From the NCBI GenBank assembly GCA_034434895.1, contig DAOTYI010000184.1:1-23217 (forward strand): a stretch of 23,217 nucleotides of DNA. Reading direction: 5' to 3'. This DNA is from DAOTXL01 sp034434895 (GTDB lineage: Bacteria; Chloroflexota; Anaerolineae; JAAYZQ01). The notes under the pieces are model-generated. The model saw only the letters and a list, made by a program, of their open reading frames with translations. It was not told the origin of the DNA and made no database searches. The position numbers and the translations under genes were made by a program. Below, in pieces: positions 7,175-15,468 of this stretch (positions are counted from its first letter, which is position 1; the number at the start of each line of letters is the position of its first letter).

Positions 7175-7251
7175 TGGTCGGGGCGGCCCGATTTGAACGG
7201 GCGACCACTTGAACCCCATTCAAGTGCGCTACCAGACTGCGCTACGCCCCG
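7175..7251 (-). tRNA. tRNA-Pro (anticodon GGG)
   Basis: The minus-strand cloverleaf has acceptor stem CGGGGCG/CGCCCCG, D-stem GCGC/GCGC, anticodon stem CTTGA/TCAAG with loop ATGGGGT (anticodon GGG), and T-arm GCCCG-TTCAAAT-CGGGC, with discriminator A. CCA is encoded at 7177-7175, unlike the tRNA-Lys in this window. Confidence 0.96.
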
Positions 7252-7257
7252 CAGATA

Positions 7258-7277
7258 GGGCAAAATCCCTTTTGCCC
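7258..7277 (-). terminator. Short perfect hairpin between the transporter operon and tRNA-Pro
   Basis: GGGCAAAA and TTTTGCCC form an 8-bp stem around a four-base loop. It lies downstream of the last ABC gene (stop at 7327) and just 5' of mature tRNA-Pro, inside the predicted tRNA leader. No U-run follows. It may end the transporter transcript or be a tRNA-leader processing structure. Confidence 0.4.
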
Positions 7278-7291
7278 GGTTGTCAACAGGG

Positions 7292-7320
7292 ATTTTATCA
7301 CAGTTGGCCCGCTTTGGCAA
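7292..7320 (-). promoter_or_regulatory. Probable promoter of tRNA-Pro
   Basis: On the minus strand TTGCCA (7320-7315) and TAAAAT (7297-7292) are spaced by 17 bp, with a TGA extension before the -10. The predicted start is near 7285, about 34 nt before the mature tRNA. A TTGACA at 7286-7281 has no matching -10 downstream. Confidence 0.65.
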
Positions 7321-7326
7321 ATCCTC

Positions 7327-8306
7327 TCAGGCCCGGTGGCAGGCCACCCAGTGCTCTCCTCCCATGTCCCGCCACGCGGGTCGCTCCTGTGAGCAGAGGT
7401 CCAGGGCGATAGGGCAGCGGGTGTGAAAGCGGCAGCCGGCAGGCGGATTGATGGGGCTGGGCACATCCCCTTGCAGGATGATGCGCCGGCGCTGGCGGGC
7501 TGCTTTGGGATCGGGGATGGGCACGGCGGACAGCAGCGATTGGGTGTAGGGGTGCAGCGGATTCTCGTACAGCTCGTTCCGCTCGGCCAGCTCGACCAGG
7601 ACGCCCAGGTACATCACCGCCACCCGGGTGCAGATGTGGCGGACCATGCTCAGATCGTGGGCGATAAAGAGATAGGTCAGGCCCAACCGACCCTGCAGCT
7701 CCTCCAGCAGGTTGACCACCTGGGCCTGGATGGACACATCCAGCGCCGAAATCGGCTCGTCGCAGACGATGAATAGCGGTTCGGAAGCCAGCGCCCGGGC
7801 GATGCCGATCCGTTGCCGCTGCCCGCCGGAGAATTCGTGGGGGAAGCGGTTGATCAGCCGGGGGCTGAGGCCGACCATCTGCATCAGGTCCTTCACCCGC
7901 TCCGTCCGTTCCCTGTCGTTGGCGCATAGCCTGTGCACGCGCAGCGGTTCGCTGATGATGGCGTTGACCGTCCAGCGGGGGTTGAGCGAAGCATAGGGGT
8001 CCTGAAAGATCATCTGCGCCTTGCGCCGGATGGCCAGCAGGTCACGGCCTCTGGCGGTGTGGACATCCTGGCCGTCAATCACCACCCTGCCGCTGGTGGC
8101 AGGGTACAGCGCCAGAGCCGTCCGCCCGACGGTGGTCTTGCCGCAGCCGCTCTCGCCGACCAGCCCCAGCGTCTCGCCGCGAGCAATGGTGAACGAGACC
8201 TGGTCCACCGCCTGCACGGCTCCCACCTGCCGCTGGATCAGGATGCCACGGGTGATGGGAAAGTGCTTGGTGAGCCTGTCTACTACCACCAGAGGTTCGG
8301 CCCGGC

Positions 8307-8310
<4 letters not shown>
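7327..8310 (-). CDS. Peptide/nickel-type ABC transporter ATP-binding protein (DppF/OppF-like)
   Basis: The 327-residue ATPase has Walker A GESGCGKT (52-59), Q-loop FQDPYASLNP, signature SGGQRQR (161-167), Walker B FIVCDE (180-185) and the H-loop IAHDLSMVRH. It ends with the oligopeptide-transporter C-terminal extension (SPINPPAGCRFHTRCP...) found only in Dpp/Opp ATPases. It pairs with the preceding ATPase to power the importer. The ATG at 8310 follows AGGAGGG and overlaps the upstream TGA (ATGA), so the longer frame from 8343 is rejected. It is the last gene of the transporter operon. Confidence 0.95.
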
Positions 8311-9299
<989 letters not shown>

Positions 9300-9312
9300 C
9301 TCTGCCCCTCCC

Positions 9313-10269
9313 CTATACGGCCCGGCTGCGGGGGTCGAGGGCGTCGCGCAGCCCATCCCCCACAAAGTTGATGCTCAGCACCGTCAGCACGATGAGCAGG
9401 CCAGGGAAGAACCAGTACCAGGGCGCTTCCTCGATATAGTTCATCGCCCCGTCCAGCATGTTCCCCCAGGTAGCCGTCGGCGCCTGCACCCCCATGCCCA
9501 GGAAACTGATGTACGATTCAGACAGGATGGCAGCCGCCACACTCAGCGTGGCCGAGACGATGATCGGGGCCATGCAATTGGGCAGGATATGGCCCAGGAT
9601 GATCTGCCGGGCCGGTGTGCCGATGGCCCGGGCGGCCAGGATAAATTCCCGTTCCTTGATCGAGATAAATTCGGCGCGGACGATGCGGGCCAGGTACATC
9701 CAGCTGGTCGCGCCGATGATCAAAATGACGACGACCACGCTGCCGCTCAAGGTACGCCCCAGCAGGGTGATGTTGGGCATTTTGCCGCTGAAGAACTTGG
9801 CCATCACGATCAGCAAAAAGATCTGGGGGATGACAAACACCGCTTCGGTGAAACGCATCAACAGCGCATCCAGCCAGCGGCCATAGTAGCCGGCCAGGGC
9901 CCCGATCAGGACGCCGATCAGCAGTTCGACCAGCATGGCCGTCAGCCCGATGAGCAACGAAATCTGTCCGCCGTAGATGGTGCGGGCCAGGATGTCGCGC
10001 CCGACGGTATCGGTGCCAAAGGGATGGGCAGCCGAGGGGGGTTGCAGGCGGGCAGCCGTGTCGGTATAGTTGGCATATTGCTCGCTGACCAGGAGAGCGC
10101 CGCCGAAGGAATAGAGGAACAGCAGGGCAATCACCACGATGCCAACGATGGCCATCTTGTGACGCCGGAAGCGGCGCCAGGTCAGCTGGCGCAGGCTCAG
10201 GGGAGGGGCTTCCAGCTCGTCGGCCTTGAGCTGGGGCAGGGCGATCGCGGCTTCGCTTGAGTGACTCAT
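9313..10269 (-). CDS. Peptide/nickel-type ABC transporter permease (DppC/OppC-like)
   Basis: The 318-residue membrane protein has the DppC N-terminal pattern: a cytosolic tail, then LTWRRFRRHKMAIVGIVVIALLFLY, then a periplasmic PPSAAHPFGTDTVGRDILARTIYGGQISLLIG block. The BPD_transp_1 core has about five further helices, and the EAA loop lies near RAIGTPARQIILGHILPN. It forms the translocation pore with the preceding DppB-like subunit. The ATG follows AGGAGGAAGGGG. It sits 13 nt downstream of that gene within one operon. Confidence 0.94.
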   Translation of the reverse strand: MSHSSEAAIALPQLKADELEAPPLSLRQLTWRRFRRHKMAIVGIVVIALLFLYSFGGALLVSEQYANYTDTAARLQPPSAAHPFGTDTVGRDILARTIYGGQISLLIGLTAMLVELLIGVLIGALAGYYGRWLDALLMRFTEAVFVIPQIFLLIVMAKFFSGKMPNITLLGRTLSGSVVVVILIIGATSWMYLARIVRAEFISIKEREFILAARAIGTPARQIILGHILPNCMAPIIVSATLSVAAAILSESYISFLGMGVQAPTATWGNMLDGAMNYIEEAPWYWFFPGLLIVLTVLSINFVGDGLRDALDPRSRAV

Positions 10270-10282
10270 CGGCCCCTTCCTC

Positions 10283-11314
10283 CTATTCGTACCGGATGCG
10301 CGGATCGAGCCAGGCGTAGGTGATGTCGGTCAGGATCTGAAAGAGGATGACCGCCACGGCGATGATCATCAAAATGGCCATCACCACCGGCGTGTCGGCG
10401 TCGCTGACGCTGTCGAAAAACAGGCGGCCCATGCCCGGCCAACCAAAGATCCGCTCTGTGACCAGGGCTCCACCCAACAGGCTGGGCAGGTCCAGGCCGA
10501 CGATGGTGACGATGGGCAGGGAAGCGTTCTTCAGGGCGTGGGCCAGGAGGATGTAGCGCCGTTCCAGCCCCTTGGATTTGGCCGTGCGGATATAGTCCTG
10601 GCCCAGGACCTCCAGCATGGAGCTGCGCATGAAACGGCTGTAGCCGGCCAGGCTGATCAGGGACAGACTCATGACCGGCAAGACCATGTGCCAGACCACT
10701 TCGGAGGTCGTCTTGCCGAACTCGGCGCGGAAGACGCCGTTGGGGGGCAGGTAGGGCAGACCCCACCTTTTGAAATAGACGGCAAAAATGGTGACGCTGA
10801 GCAGGCCGATAAAAAAGATAGGCATGGAATAGAGGATGAAAGAGAGGCCGGTCACCAGGTGGTCGAACAGGGAGTACTGACGCACCGCCGAATAGATGCC
10901 GACCGCCAGGGCACCCACAAGCACCACCAGTTCGTAGGCCCCCATCAGCAACAGCGTATTGGGCAGCCGCTCGCCGATCAACGACAGGGCCGACTGGCGT
11001 TTCTTCAAGGAGGTGCCAAAGTCGCCCCGCAAGATCCCTTTGCGCTGGCCCTGCGTCTCGGCCACACCATCTCCATCCATGTCAATCCGGGTCCAATCGT
11101 TGCCGATCAGCCAGTAGAGATACTGGACGAGCACCGGCTTGTCGAGACCCAGTTGCCTCTTCAGCCGTTCGCGGTCGGCCGAGCGGGTGGGTCGGCGGCC
11201 CCCCATCGTCGCCAGCGGGTCGCCGATGTTTTGCATCAGCACGAACAGGATCACGCTGATGATGAACAACAACGGGATTGCCTGTAACAGACGCCGCGCC
11301 ACATACCGGCCCAT
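10283..11314 (-). CDS. Peptide/nickel-type ABC transporter permease (DppB/OppB-like)
   Basis: The 343-residue protein starts MGRYVARRLLQAIPLLFIISVILFVLM, the standard DppB first helix. A periplasmic loop holds PVLVQYLYWLIG and GDFGTSLKKRQSALSLIGERLPNTLLL, and the EAA loop is YIRTAKSKGLERRYILLAHALKNASLPI. The end LTDITYAWLDPRIRYE is typical. Two adjacent ATGs exist at 11317 and 11314; AAGGAGG at 11326-11320 gives better spacing to 11314. The loop after the first helix is longer than usual, with GDGVAETQGQRKG. The in-frame extension to 11440 crosses a hairpin and is unlikely. Confidence 0.94.
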   Translation of the reverse strand: MGRYVARRLLQAIPLLFIISVILFVLMQNIGDPLATMGGRRPTRSADRERLKRQLGLDKPVLVQYLYWLIGNDWTRIDMDGDGVAETQGQRKGILRGDFGTSLKKRQSALSLIGERLPNTLLLMGAYELVVLVGALAVGIYSAVRQYSLFDHLVTGLSFILYSMPIFFIGLLSVTIFAVYFKRWGLPYLPPNGVFRAEFGKTTSEVVWHMVLPVMSLSLISLAGYSRFMRSSMLEVLGQDYIRTAKSKGLERRYILLAHALKNASLPIVTIVGLDLPSLLGGALVTERIFGWPGMGRLFFDSVSDADTPVVMAILMIIAVAVILFQILTDITYAWLDPRIRYE

Positions 11315-11342
11315 CATCGCCTCCTTGAAAAAAGGGATGAAG

Positions 11343-11378
11343 GAGAGAAGGGATAAGGAATCCCCTATCCCTTCTCTC
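11343..11378 (-). promoter_or_regulatory. Intercistronic hairpin between binding-protein and permease genes
   Basis: A 13-bp perfect inverted repeat (GAGAGAAGGGATA and its complement) with a 10-nt loop lies between the binding-protein stop at 11394 and the permease SD. Such hairpins often protect the upstream message or cause partial termination, so that binding protein outnumbers permease. That role is inferred. Confidence 0.6.
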
Positions 11379-11393
11379 TCTTCCCTTCTCCGG

Positions 11394-13127
11394 CTAGGGG
11401 ACCAGATCCCACTCCATGATGTTATAGAATGGGGTGGCACCCGAAATCTTGACGTTTTTCAGGCGCTTGCCGACGGCCCAGGTGTCCGGGTCCTGCCACA
11501 GGCCCAGCCAGTAGACGTTCTCAAAGATATGTCGGGTGATCTGGTGGAAGGTCTTTTGCCGCTCGGTCGGGTCAACCTGAGTGCGCTGCAACTGGAACAG
11601 CCCATCCAGGGTTTCGTCGCAATTGGCCTGCCAGTTGGTGCCGGTCGGGTTTTCGTCGCTGGGGATCTCGCTGCACAGCCAGTCGGCACTGTCGGGGTCG
11701 GGGAAGTTAAAGACGGTCGAGTACTCAAACAGATCGAGCTCCCCTTTGGCGGCCGGACCGCCCTCCGCATAACCGGAGAAAAAGAGGTCGGCTTCATAGT
11801 TGAGCAGTTCGACCTTGATGCCGACGGCGGCCAGTTGTTGCTGGATCACCGCCTGGGTGTCGCGCCGGATCTCGCGGGTGGTGGTGCCATACTTGAGCAC
11901 CAACTCGACGCCATCCTTATCACGCACCCCGTCGCCGTTGGTGTCTTTCCAGCCGGCCTCATCCAGCAACGCCTTGGCCTGCTCCGGGTCATAGGGCCAC
12001 GGCTGCAAGGCAGGATCGTTCCAGATGGTACCGTCCCAGTCGGTCGTCGCCGGCGCGGTCATGCCCAGCAGCAGGTCCTTGCACAGCGAGGCGCGGTCAA
12101 TGGCCAGGGCAATCGCCTTGCGCACATTCAGCTCTTTCAGAGCGAGATGGTGCTTCTCCCCCATGCCAAAGTAGATGCCCTCATTATAGCCGGAGAAGGC
12201 GGGGATGATCTCGACGCCAACCGCCTGGAGAGCCGGCATGTCGGAGTAGGCCAGGAAGGTCCCCAGATCGCCATCGCCGGCCTTGAGGGCCGCAACCTGC
12301 GAGGCATCGTCGGGCACAAAGCGGAAAAAGATCTCGTCAATCTTGGGCCGGCCCAGCCAGTAGTTGTCGTTGGCCACAAAACGGGCAAAGCTGCCCGACT
12401 CCCACTCCTTAAAGACGTAGGGGCCGCAGCCGACGGTGGGGTTCTTGTTCCAGTCGGCCTGGTCCAGGTTGCCCTCGGCCTCAAAGACCGGGCGCAGGAT
12501 GTGGGCCGGCAGGATGCCGCGCCACATGCTCAACCAGGGGGCAAACGGCTCCTTGAAGGTCATGATCACCGTCCGCGGGTCGGGCGTCTCTACCTTTTCC
12601 AACTGGTCCATCGGATAGGTCGAGGCCACGGCGTTGGCCGGGTTCACCGTCATCTCGTAGGTGAACTTGAAATCCTCGGAGGTGAGGGGGGTGCCATCCG
12701 ACCAGACCAGGTCGTCGCGCAGCTTCAGGGTGATAACCCGGCCGTCGGCCGAGATCCCGCCGTTGGCCACGCTGGGCAACTCGGTCACCAGCGAAGGAAA
12801 GGGTTGCGCTTTGTCGTCGAACAACCAGGCCGCACATTGCCACAGCTCAAAGGTGGTGGTGGAGAACCACATGTTGGTATAGAGCGGGTTGAGGGTGTCG
12901 AATTCCTGCGTCCAGATAAAGGTCGCCACCTTCGGTTTGGCCGGTACAGGTGTGTCGGTGGGTTTGGCCGGCACAGGTGTGTCGGTGGGTTTGGGGGGTT
13001 GGGTCGGTCCGGCAGCCGTGGTGGGCTGCGGCGGTTGAGTTGGCACAGGTGTAGGGCCACAGGCGGTCAACAGGAGCAGGGCAACGACCGCCACACTCGA
13101 CAGGGTATAGAATCGCCTCTTCTTCAT
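11394..13127 (-). CDS. Extracellular solute-binding protein, family 5 (peptide/nickel-type lipoprotein)
   Basis: The 577-residue lipoprotein begins MKKRRFYTLSSVAVVALLLLTAC, a signal peptide with lipobox LLTAC and acyl-anchor C23. A Pro/Thr-rich linker (24-65) follows, including two copies of KPTDTPVPA, and probably spaces the domain from the membrane. The remainder is an SBP_bac_5 fold: FNPLYTNMWFST region, LPSVANGGISADGRVITLKLRDDLVWSDGTPLTSEDF, LNVRKAIALAIDR, and PYDPEQAKALLDEAGWKDTNGDGVRDKDG. It captures the substrate for the four downstream transporter subunits. The start has AAGGAGGAG upstream. It is preceded by a 200-nt structured leader and its own promoter. Peptide, amide or other ligand cannot be decided from sequence. 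Confidence 0.95.
   Translation of the reverse strand: MKKRRFYTLSSVAVVALLLLTACGPTPVPTQPPQPTTAAGPTQPPKPTDTPVPAKPTDTPVPAKPKVATFIWTQEFDTLNPLYTNMWFSTTTFELWQCAAWLFDDKAQPFPSLVTELPSVANGGISADGRVITLKLRDDLVWSDGTPLTSEDFKFTYEMTVNPANAVASTYPMDQLEKVETPDPRTVIMTFKEPFAPWLSMWRGILPAHILRPVFEAEGNLDQADWNKNPTVGCGPYVFKEWESGSFARFVANDNYWLGRPKIDEIFFRFVPDDASQVAALKAGDGDLGTFLAYSDMPALQAVGVEIIPAFSGYNEGIYFGMGEKHHLALKELNVRKAIALAIDRASLCKDLLLGMTAPATTDWDGTIWNDPALQPWPYDPEQAKALLDEAGWKDTNGDGVRDKDGVELVLKYGTTTREIRRDTQAVIQQQLAAVGIKVELLNYEADLFFSGYAEGGPAAKGELDLFEYSTVFNFPDPDSADWLCSEIPSDENPTGTNWQANCDETLDGLFQLQRTQVDPTERQKTFHQITRHIFENVYWLGLWQDPDTWAVGKRLKNVKISGATPFYNIMEWDLVP
12939..12992 (-). repeat. 27-bp tandem duplication in the lipoprotein linker
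   Basis: Two adjacent 27-bp units encode KPTDTPVPA twice (residues 46-63). The copies differ by a single base visible on the plus strand (GGTACAGG versus GGCACAGG). Such in-frame units change by slippage, so linker length probably varies between strains. Confidence 0.85.
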
Positions 13128-13159
13128 GACAAATCTCCTCCTTTTTTTCTGTTTTTCTG

Positions 13160-13176
13160 TCCCTGACGGTCAGGGA
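13160..13176 (-). promoter_or_regulatory. Near-perfect palindrome in the transporter leader
   Basis: TCCCTGAC, one G, then GTCAGGGA gives 8-bp arms with a single central base, 33 nt before the binding-protein ATG. It could be an operator or a small RNA hairpin near the ribosome-binding site. A neighbouring CCCGCC/GGCGGG stem-loop lies at about 13187-13203. Confidence 0.5.
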
Positions 13177-13258
13177 TCGGCAATCCCGCCGGCAAGGCGG
13201 GGGGAAAAGCACCGCCTCTGGGATACACATCACCTCCTCCTGTCTGGATTTGCCCAAC

Positions 13259-13311
13259 CGGGATCACACCCCGCCGGCTGGCGGGGTATTCCCCGCTGTG
13301 AGCCTTTCCCG
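13259..13311 (-). promoter_or_regulatory. Nested structured leader RNA of the peptide-transporter operon (candidate cis-regulator)
   Basis: On the minus-strand transcript CGGGA (13311-13307) pairs with TCCCG (13263-13259). After a 5-nt bulge AAGGC, TCACA (13301-13297) pairs with TGTGA (13268-13264). Inside this closed stem two hairpins compete for the same CCCCGC block: GCGGGG-AATA-CCCCGC, or CCCCGCC-AGCC-GGCGGGG. The geometry resembles a switching cis-regulatory RNA. I cannot match it to a known riboswitch family. Confidence 0.5.
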
Positions 13312-13336
13312 TCCGTGGAACGCCAGGCTCGTCTAT

Positions 13337-13365
13337 GTTATACAACAAAGCCGATGGGTTGTCAA
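13337..13365 (-). promoter_or_regulatory. Promoter of the peptide-transporter operon
   Basis: On the minus strand TTGACA (13365-13360) and TATAAC (13342-13337) are separated by 17 bp. The predicted start near 13330 yields a leader of about 200 nt before the binding-protein ATG. The promoter begins only about 30 nt after the creatininase-family stop, with no terminator between, so upstream transcripts may read through. Confidence 0.8.
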
Positions 13366-13394
13366 ATATGCCGTGAGGGGGCCTGGGCTGGCCT

Positions 13395-14201
13395 TCAGTG
13401 CCGATCGTGACGTGGCCGCAGGGGCAGGGTGCGGAACTCGCGCACAAAGCGGATGAAATTCTCCACCGTTGTCTCAAAGAGGGCCCGCCCAAACTCGGCG
13501 GTGGCTACAGTCGGGTCACCACACACGCCGCTGTGGCTCATGCGTGACCACCAGTCCTGCCACGACAGGACGCTCGGTTCCGGGTGATCCCAATTGAAAT
13601 ACTCCAGTTTGAGCTGACCGATCTCCCGCACCGCTTTGTCCATCTGCACCAGGTCGGGCCGCAGGTGGAGCATCATTGCCGTTTCATACTCGCCGGCGTG
13701 GGCGATTCCTCCTGGCCCGGAGCGGCGCATGCGCGACAGAGTCGGTTCGGCCAGGGTGGGGTCAATAGCGGCGTTGGGACTCATGGCCCCGCAGATGATC
13801 CCGGTCTCCAGCACCACCCGGCGGGCAGCCAGGTCGGCGACCGACGCATTGGAGCCGTGGCCGTTGACAATCAGGACATGGGTGAAGCCATGCCGCGCCG
13901 CGCTGAGGGCCACATCCGAGACGTAGGCCAGCAGGGTCCGCATCTCCACCGAAACGGTGCCGGGAAAGTCCATGTGGTGCTCGTCCAGGCCATAGCTGAC
14001 CAACGGCATGACCAGCATCTCTCCCGGTGCCCGGCGGGCGGCCTCCAGGCAGATGGCCTGGACGATGAGGTTGTCGGTATTGAGCGGCAGGTGTGGCCCG
14101 TGGTCCTCCACCGTGCCAAAGGGCAGCAACACCACAGGCTGGCGGGCAATGGCTTCCCGCATCTCCGGCCAGGTCAGTTCGTCATAGAGAATCTTGATCA
14201 T
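13395..14201 (-). CDS. Creatininase-family amidohydrolase
   Basis: The 268-residue protein carries the metal-ligand pattern of the creatininase family (PF02633): GTVEDHGPHLPLNTD (E32, H34, D43), VNGHGSN (H115) and HAGEYETAMM (E171). Family members are Zn/Mn-dependent hydrolases acting on cyclic or linear amides (creatinine, F420-precursor formamide, mycofactocin peptide). No partner genes for F420 or mycofactocin are present, so a catabolic amidohydrolase role alongside the neighbouring C45 hydrolase is inferred. The ATG at 14201, after AGGAGGGGG, overlaps the end of the C45 gene by 20 nt, indicating co-transcription. The longer frame to 14264 has no SD. Confidence 0.9.
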   Translation of the reverse strand: MIKILYDELTWPEMREAIARQPVVLLPFGTVEDHGPHLPLNTDNLIVQAICLEAARRAPGEMLVMPLVSYGLDEHHMDFPGTVSVEMRTLLAYVSDVALSAARHGFTHVLIVNGHGSNASVADLAARRVVLETGIICGAMSPNAAIDPTLAEPTLSRMRRSGPGGIAHAGEYETAMMLHLRPDLVQMDKAVREIGQLKLEYFNWDHPEPSVLSWQDWWSRMSHSGVCGDPTVATAEFGRALFETTVENFIRFVREFRTLPLRPRHDRH

Positions 14202-15297
14202 CGGCTCCCCCTCCTGGCGGTTCCTGTTCACCGGACAGCCGGTAGACGGTGTACTCCCCTTCACACGGCGGCCCCGGCGCGGCCCAGATCTGCCGGGCGG
14301 TGATGTCCATCACCAGCGAGACGAGGGTCTGATCGCGCTCCGGTGGCGGTTCGTCCGGGTCGGGGTGCAGGCAGATCGAGTTGGGAAAGTTGACGTGATC
14401 GCGGAGGATGGCCTGCAGGCTCTCAACCGTGACCTGCCCCAACTGCTGCCGCAGCAGACGCCGGGCGCGGTTGAGCGAGACATGGGAAGCGGCGTAGGTG
14501 CCCGGTTGTTCCAAAGCCCGCATCTTGGGCGACAGGTAGTGATTGGTGTGGACCAGCCAGCCCTCTTCGCCATAGGTGATGTCGTGGGTCGTGGCCGAGG
14601 TTTCGACGCAATACAGCTCGCCGTTCGAGTCGGCCAGCAGGTAACTGTAGCCTCCGGCCCGCAGTTGGGGCACACAGGCCCGGATCGCCTGGCCGATGGT
14701 GCGGGCGTTCAGCACCGCCCGTGCGCAGAGGATGCGGGGCACCCCCACCCGTCCGTCGGTCGGATAGACCGAGTCAATGGCCACCCCGATCCCTTCAGCA
14801 TTGAGGCCAATGTTCACCAGTAGCGGCCCATAGGTCATACCGATAAAGGCCGGCCCATCATCCGGTTGGACCTGAACCAGGTAGACATTGTCCCGGTCCA
14901 CGCTGTTCCAGTCCTCGTTGTGGGCGATGAGCACGTGGCCGTCGGCTGTCTGGTCATCGCGCACGGCCAGGCTGGTGCAACCCCAAATCTGCTGCCGGCT
15001 GTCGGGCAGGCCCTCGTAACAGTTGAGGGTCCATACCTCGTGGAATGAGACGTCCGCCCCCTCGGCAATGCCCCGGATCTCTTCGACGAACCGGGGAAAG
15101 GCCTCCTCGGCATAGGGCAGGAACTTGCGCGCTTCGCGCTGCCCTACCTCCCAGGTGATGTTGATCACATGGGGCAGCAGCTCGCGGTAGCGGTCCAGTG
15201 CGCTGAGGATTTCGCGCCGCGCTGCCTCGCCTTGCTGCCTCCCCCGCTCCCGCGGGGAACCGCTGACCTGGATCAAGGGCAATATTCGCTGCTCCAT
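14182..15297 (-). CDS. C45-family Ntn-hydrolase (acyl-CoA:6-APA acyltransferase-like), copy 1
   Basis: The 371-residue protein is an N-terminal-nucleophile hydrolase precursor. It should cleave itself between G106 and C107 (WGCTSLAV), exposing Cys as nucleophile. Other family features are the N-terminal SGSPRERGRQQGEA segment, LIAHNEDWN, LNAEGIGVAIDSVYPTD, GVPRILCARAVLNA, LLADSNGELYCVETSAT, HTNHYLSP and DHVNFPNSICLHPD. Members hydrolyse or exchange acyl groups on amine or amino-acid amides; most bacterial substrates are unknown. The ATG follows AGGAGGAGGG. It overlaps the creatininase-family gene and is separated from the CoA-transferase genes by a terminator-like repeat. No clear promoter was found in 15298-15370. 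A paralogue lies at 19442-20512. Confidence 0.9.
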   Translation of the reverse strand: MEQRILPLIQVSGSPRERGRQQGEAARREILSALDRYRELLPHVINITWEVGQREARKFLPYAEEAFPRFVEEIRGIAEGADVSFHEVWTLNCYEGLPDSRQQIWGCTSLAVRDDQTADGHVLIAHNEDWNSVDRDNVYLVQVQPDDGPAFIGMTYGPLLVNIGLNAEGIGVAIDSVYPTDGRVGVPRILCARAVLNARTIGQAIRACVPQLRAGGYSYLLADSNGELYCVETSATTHDITYGEEGWLVHTNHYLSPKMRALEQPGTYAASHVSLNRARRLLRQQLGQVTVESLQAILRDHVNFPNSICLHPDPDEPPPERDQTLVSLVMDITARQIWAAPGPPCEGEYTVYRLSGEQEPPGGGADDQDSL

Positions 15298-15369
15298 CTT
15301 ATCCCTCCTCCTGTGGCTGCGCAGCCTGAAAACAGGGGCGTTTCTATCTGAAATCGGCTGGGAGAGTGC

Positions 15370-15468
15370 TTAAAAAATCCCCTCTCACCGCAGAGGCGCA
15401 GAGAAGGCGGAGGAATCATAAAAACCCGGCGGTCTCTGCGTCTCAGCGGTGCAATTGGGGACTTTTTC
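15370..15468 (-). terminator. Intergenic repeat family 3, full palindrome, used as terminator after the CoA-transferase genes
   Basis: The core palindrome (15386-15451) has arms CACCGCAGAGGCGCAGAGA and its imperfect complement. An outer pair, AAAAAGTCCCC just after the CoA-transferase stop and GGGGATTTTTT at 15382-15372 on the minus strand, extends the stem and supplies a run of six U. This is a credible intrinsic terminator built on a repeat. A half copy of the same repeat is at 4729-4764. Confidence 0.65.

Noticed and set aside
7025..7258. 77-codon plus-strand frame across the inverted repeat and tRNA-Pro
   Set aside because: It overlaps the tRNA antisense and a palindrome, with no SD and no recognisable protein feature.
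7281..7286. TTGACA on the minus strand as the tRNA-Pro -35
   Set aside because: No acceptable -10 lies 16-18 bp downstream; the TTGCCA/TAAAAT pair at 7292-7320 fits better.
11139..13166. Very long open frame (over 600 codons) on the plus strand opposite the binding-protein gene
   Set aside because: It mirrors the third-position GC bias of the real gene on the other strand. It has low-complexity His/Gly/Gln-rich composition and no family match; the minus-strand lipoprotein is unambiguous.
13395..14201. MftE (mycofactocin) or F420-biosynthesis role for the creatininase-family protein
   Set aside because: No mycofactocin or F420 genes lie in the neighbourhood, and the context is an amide/amino-acid locus.
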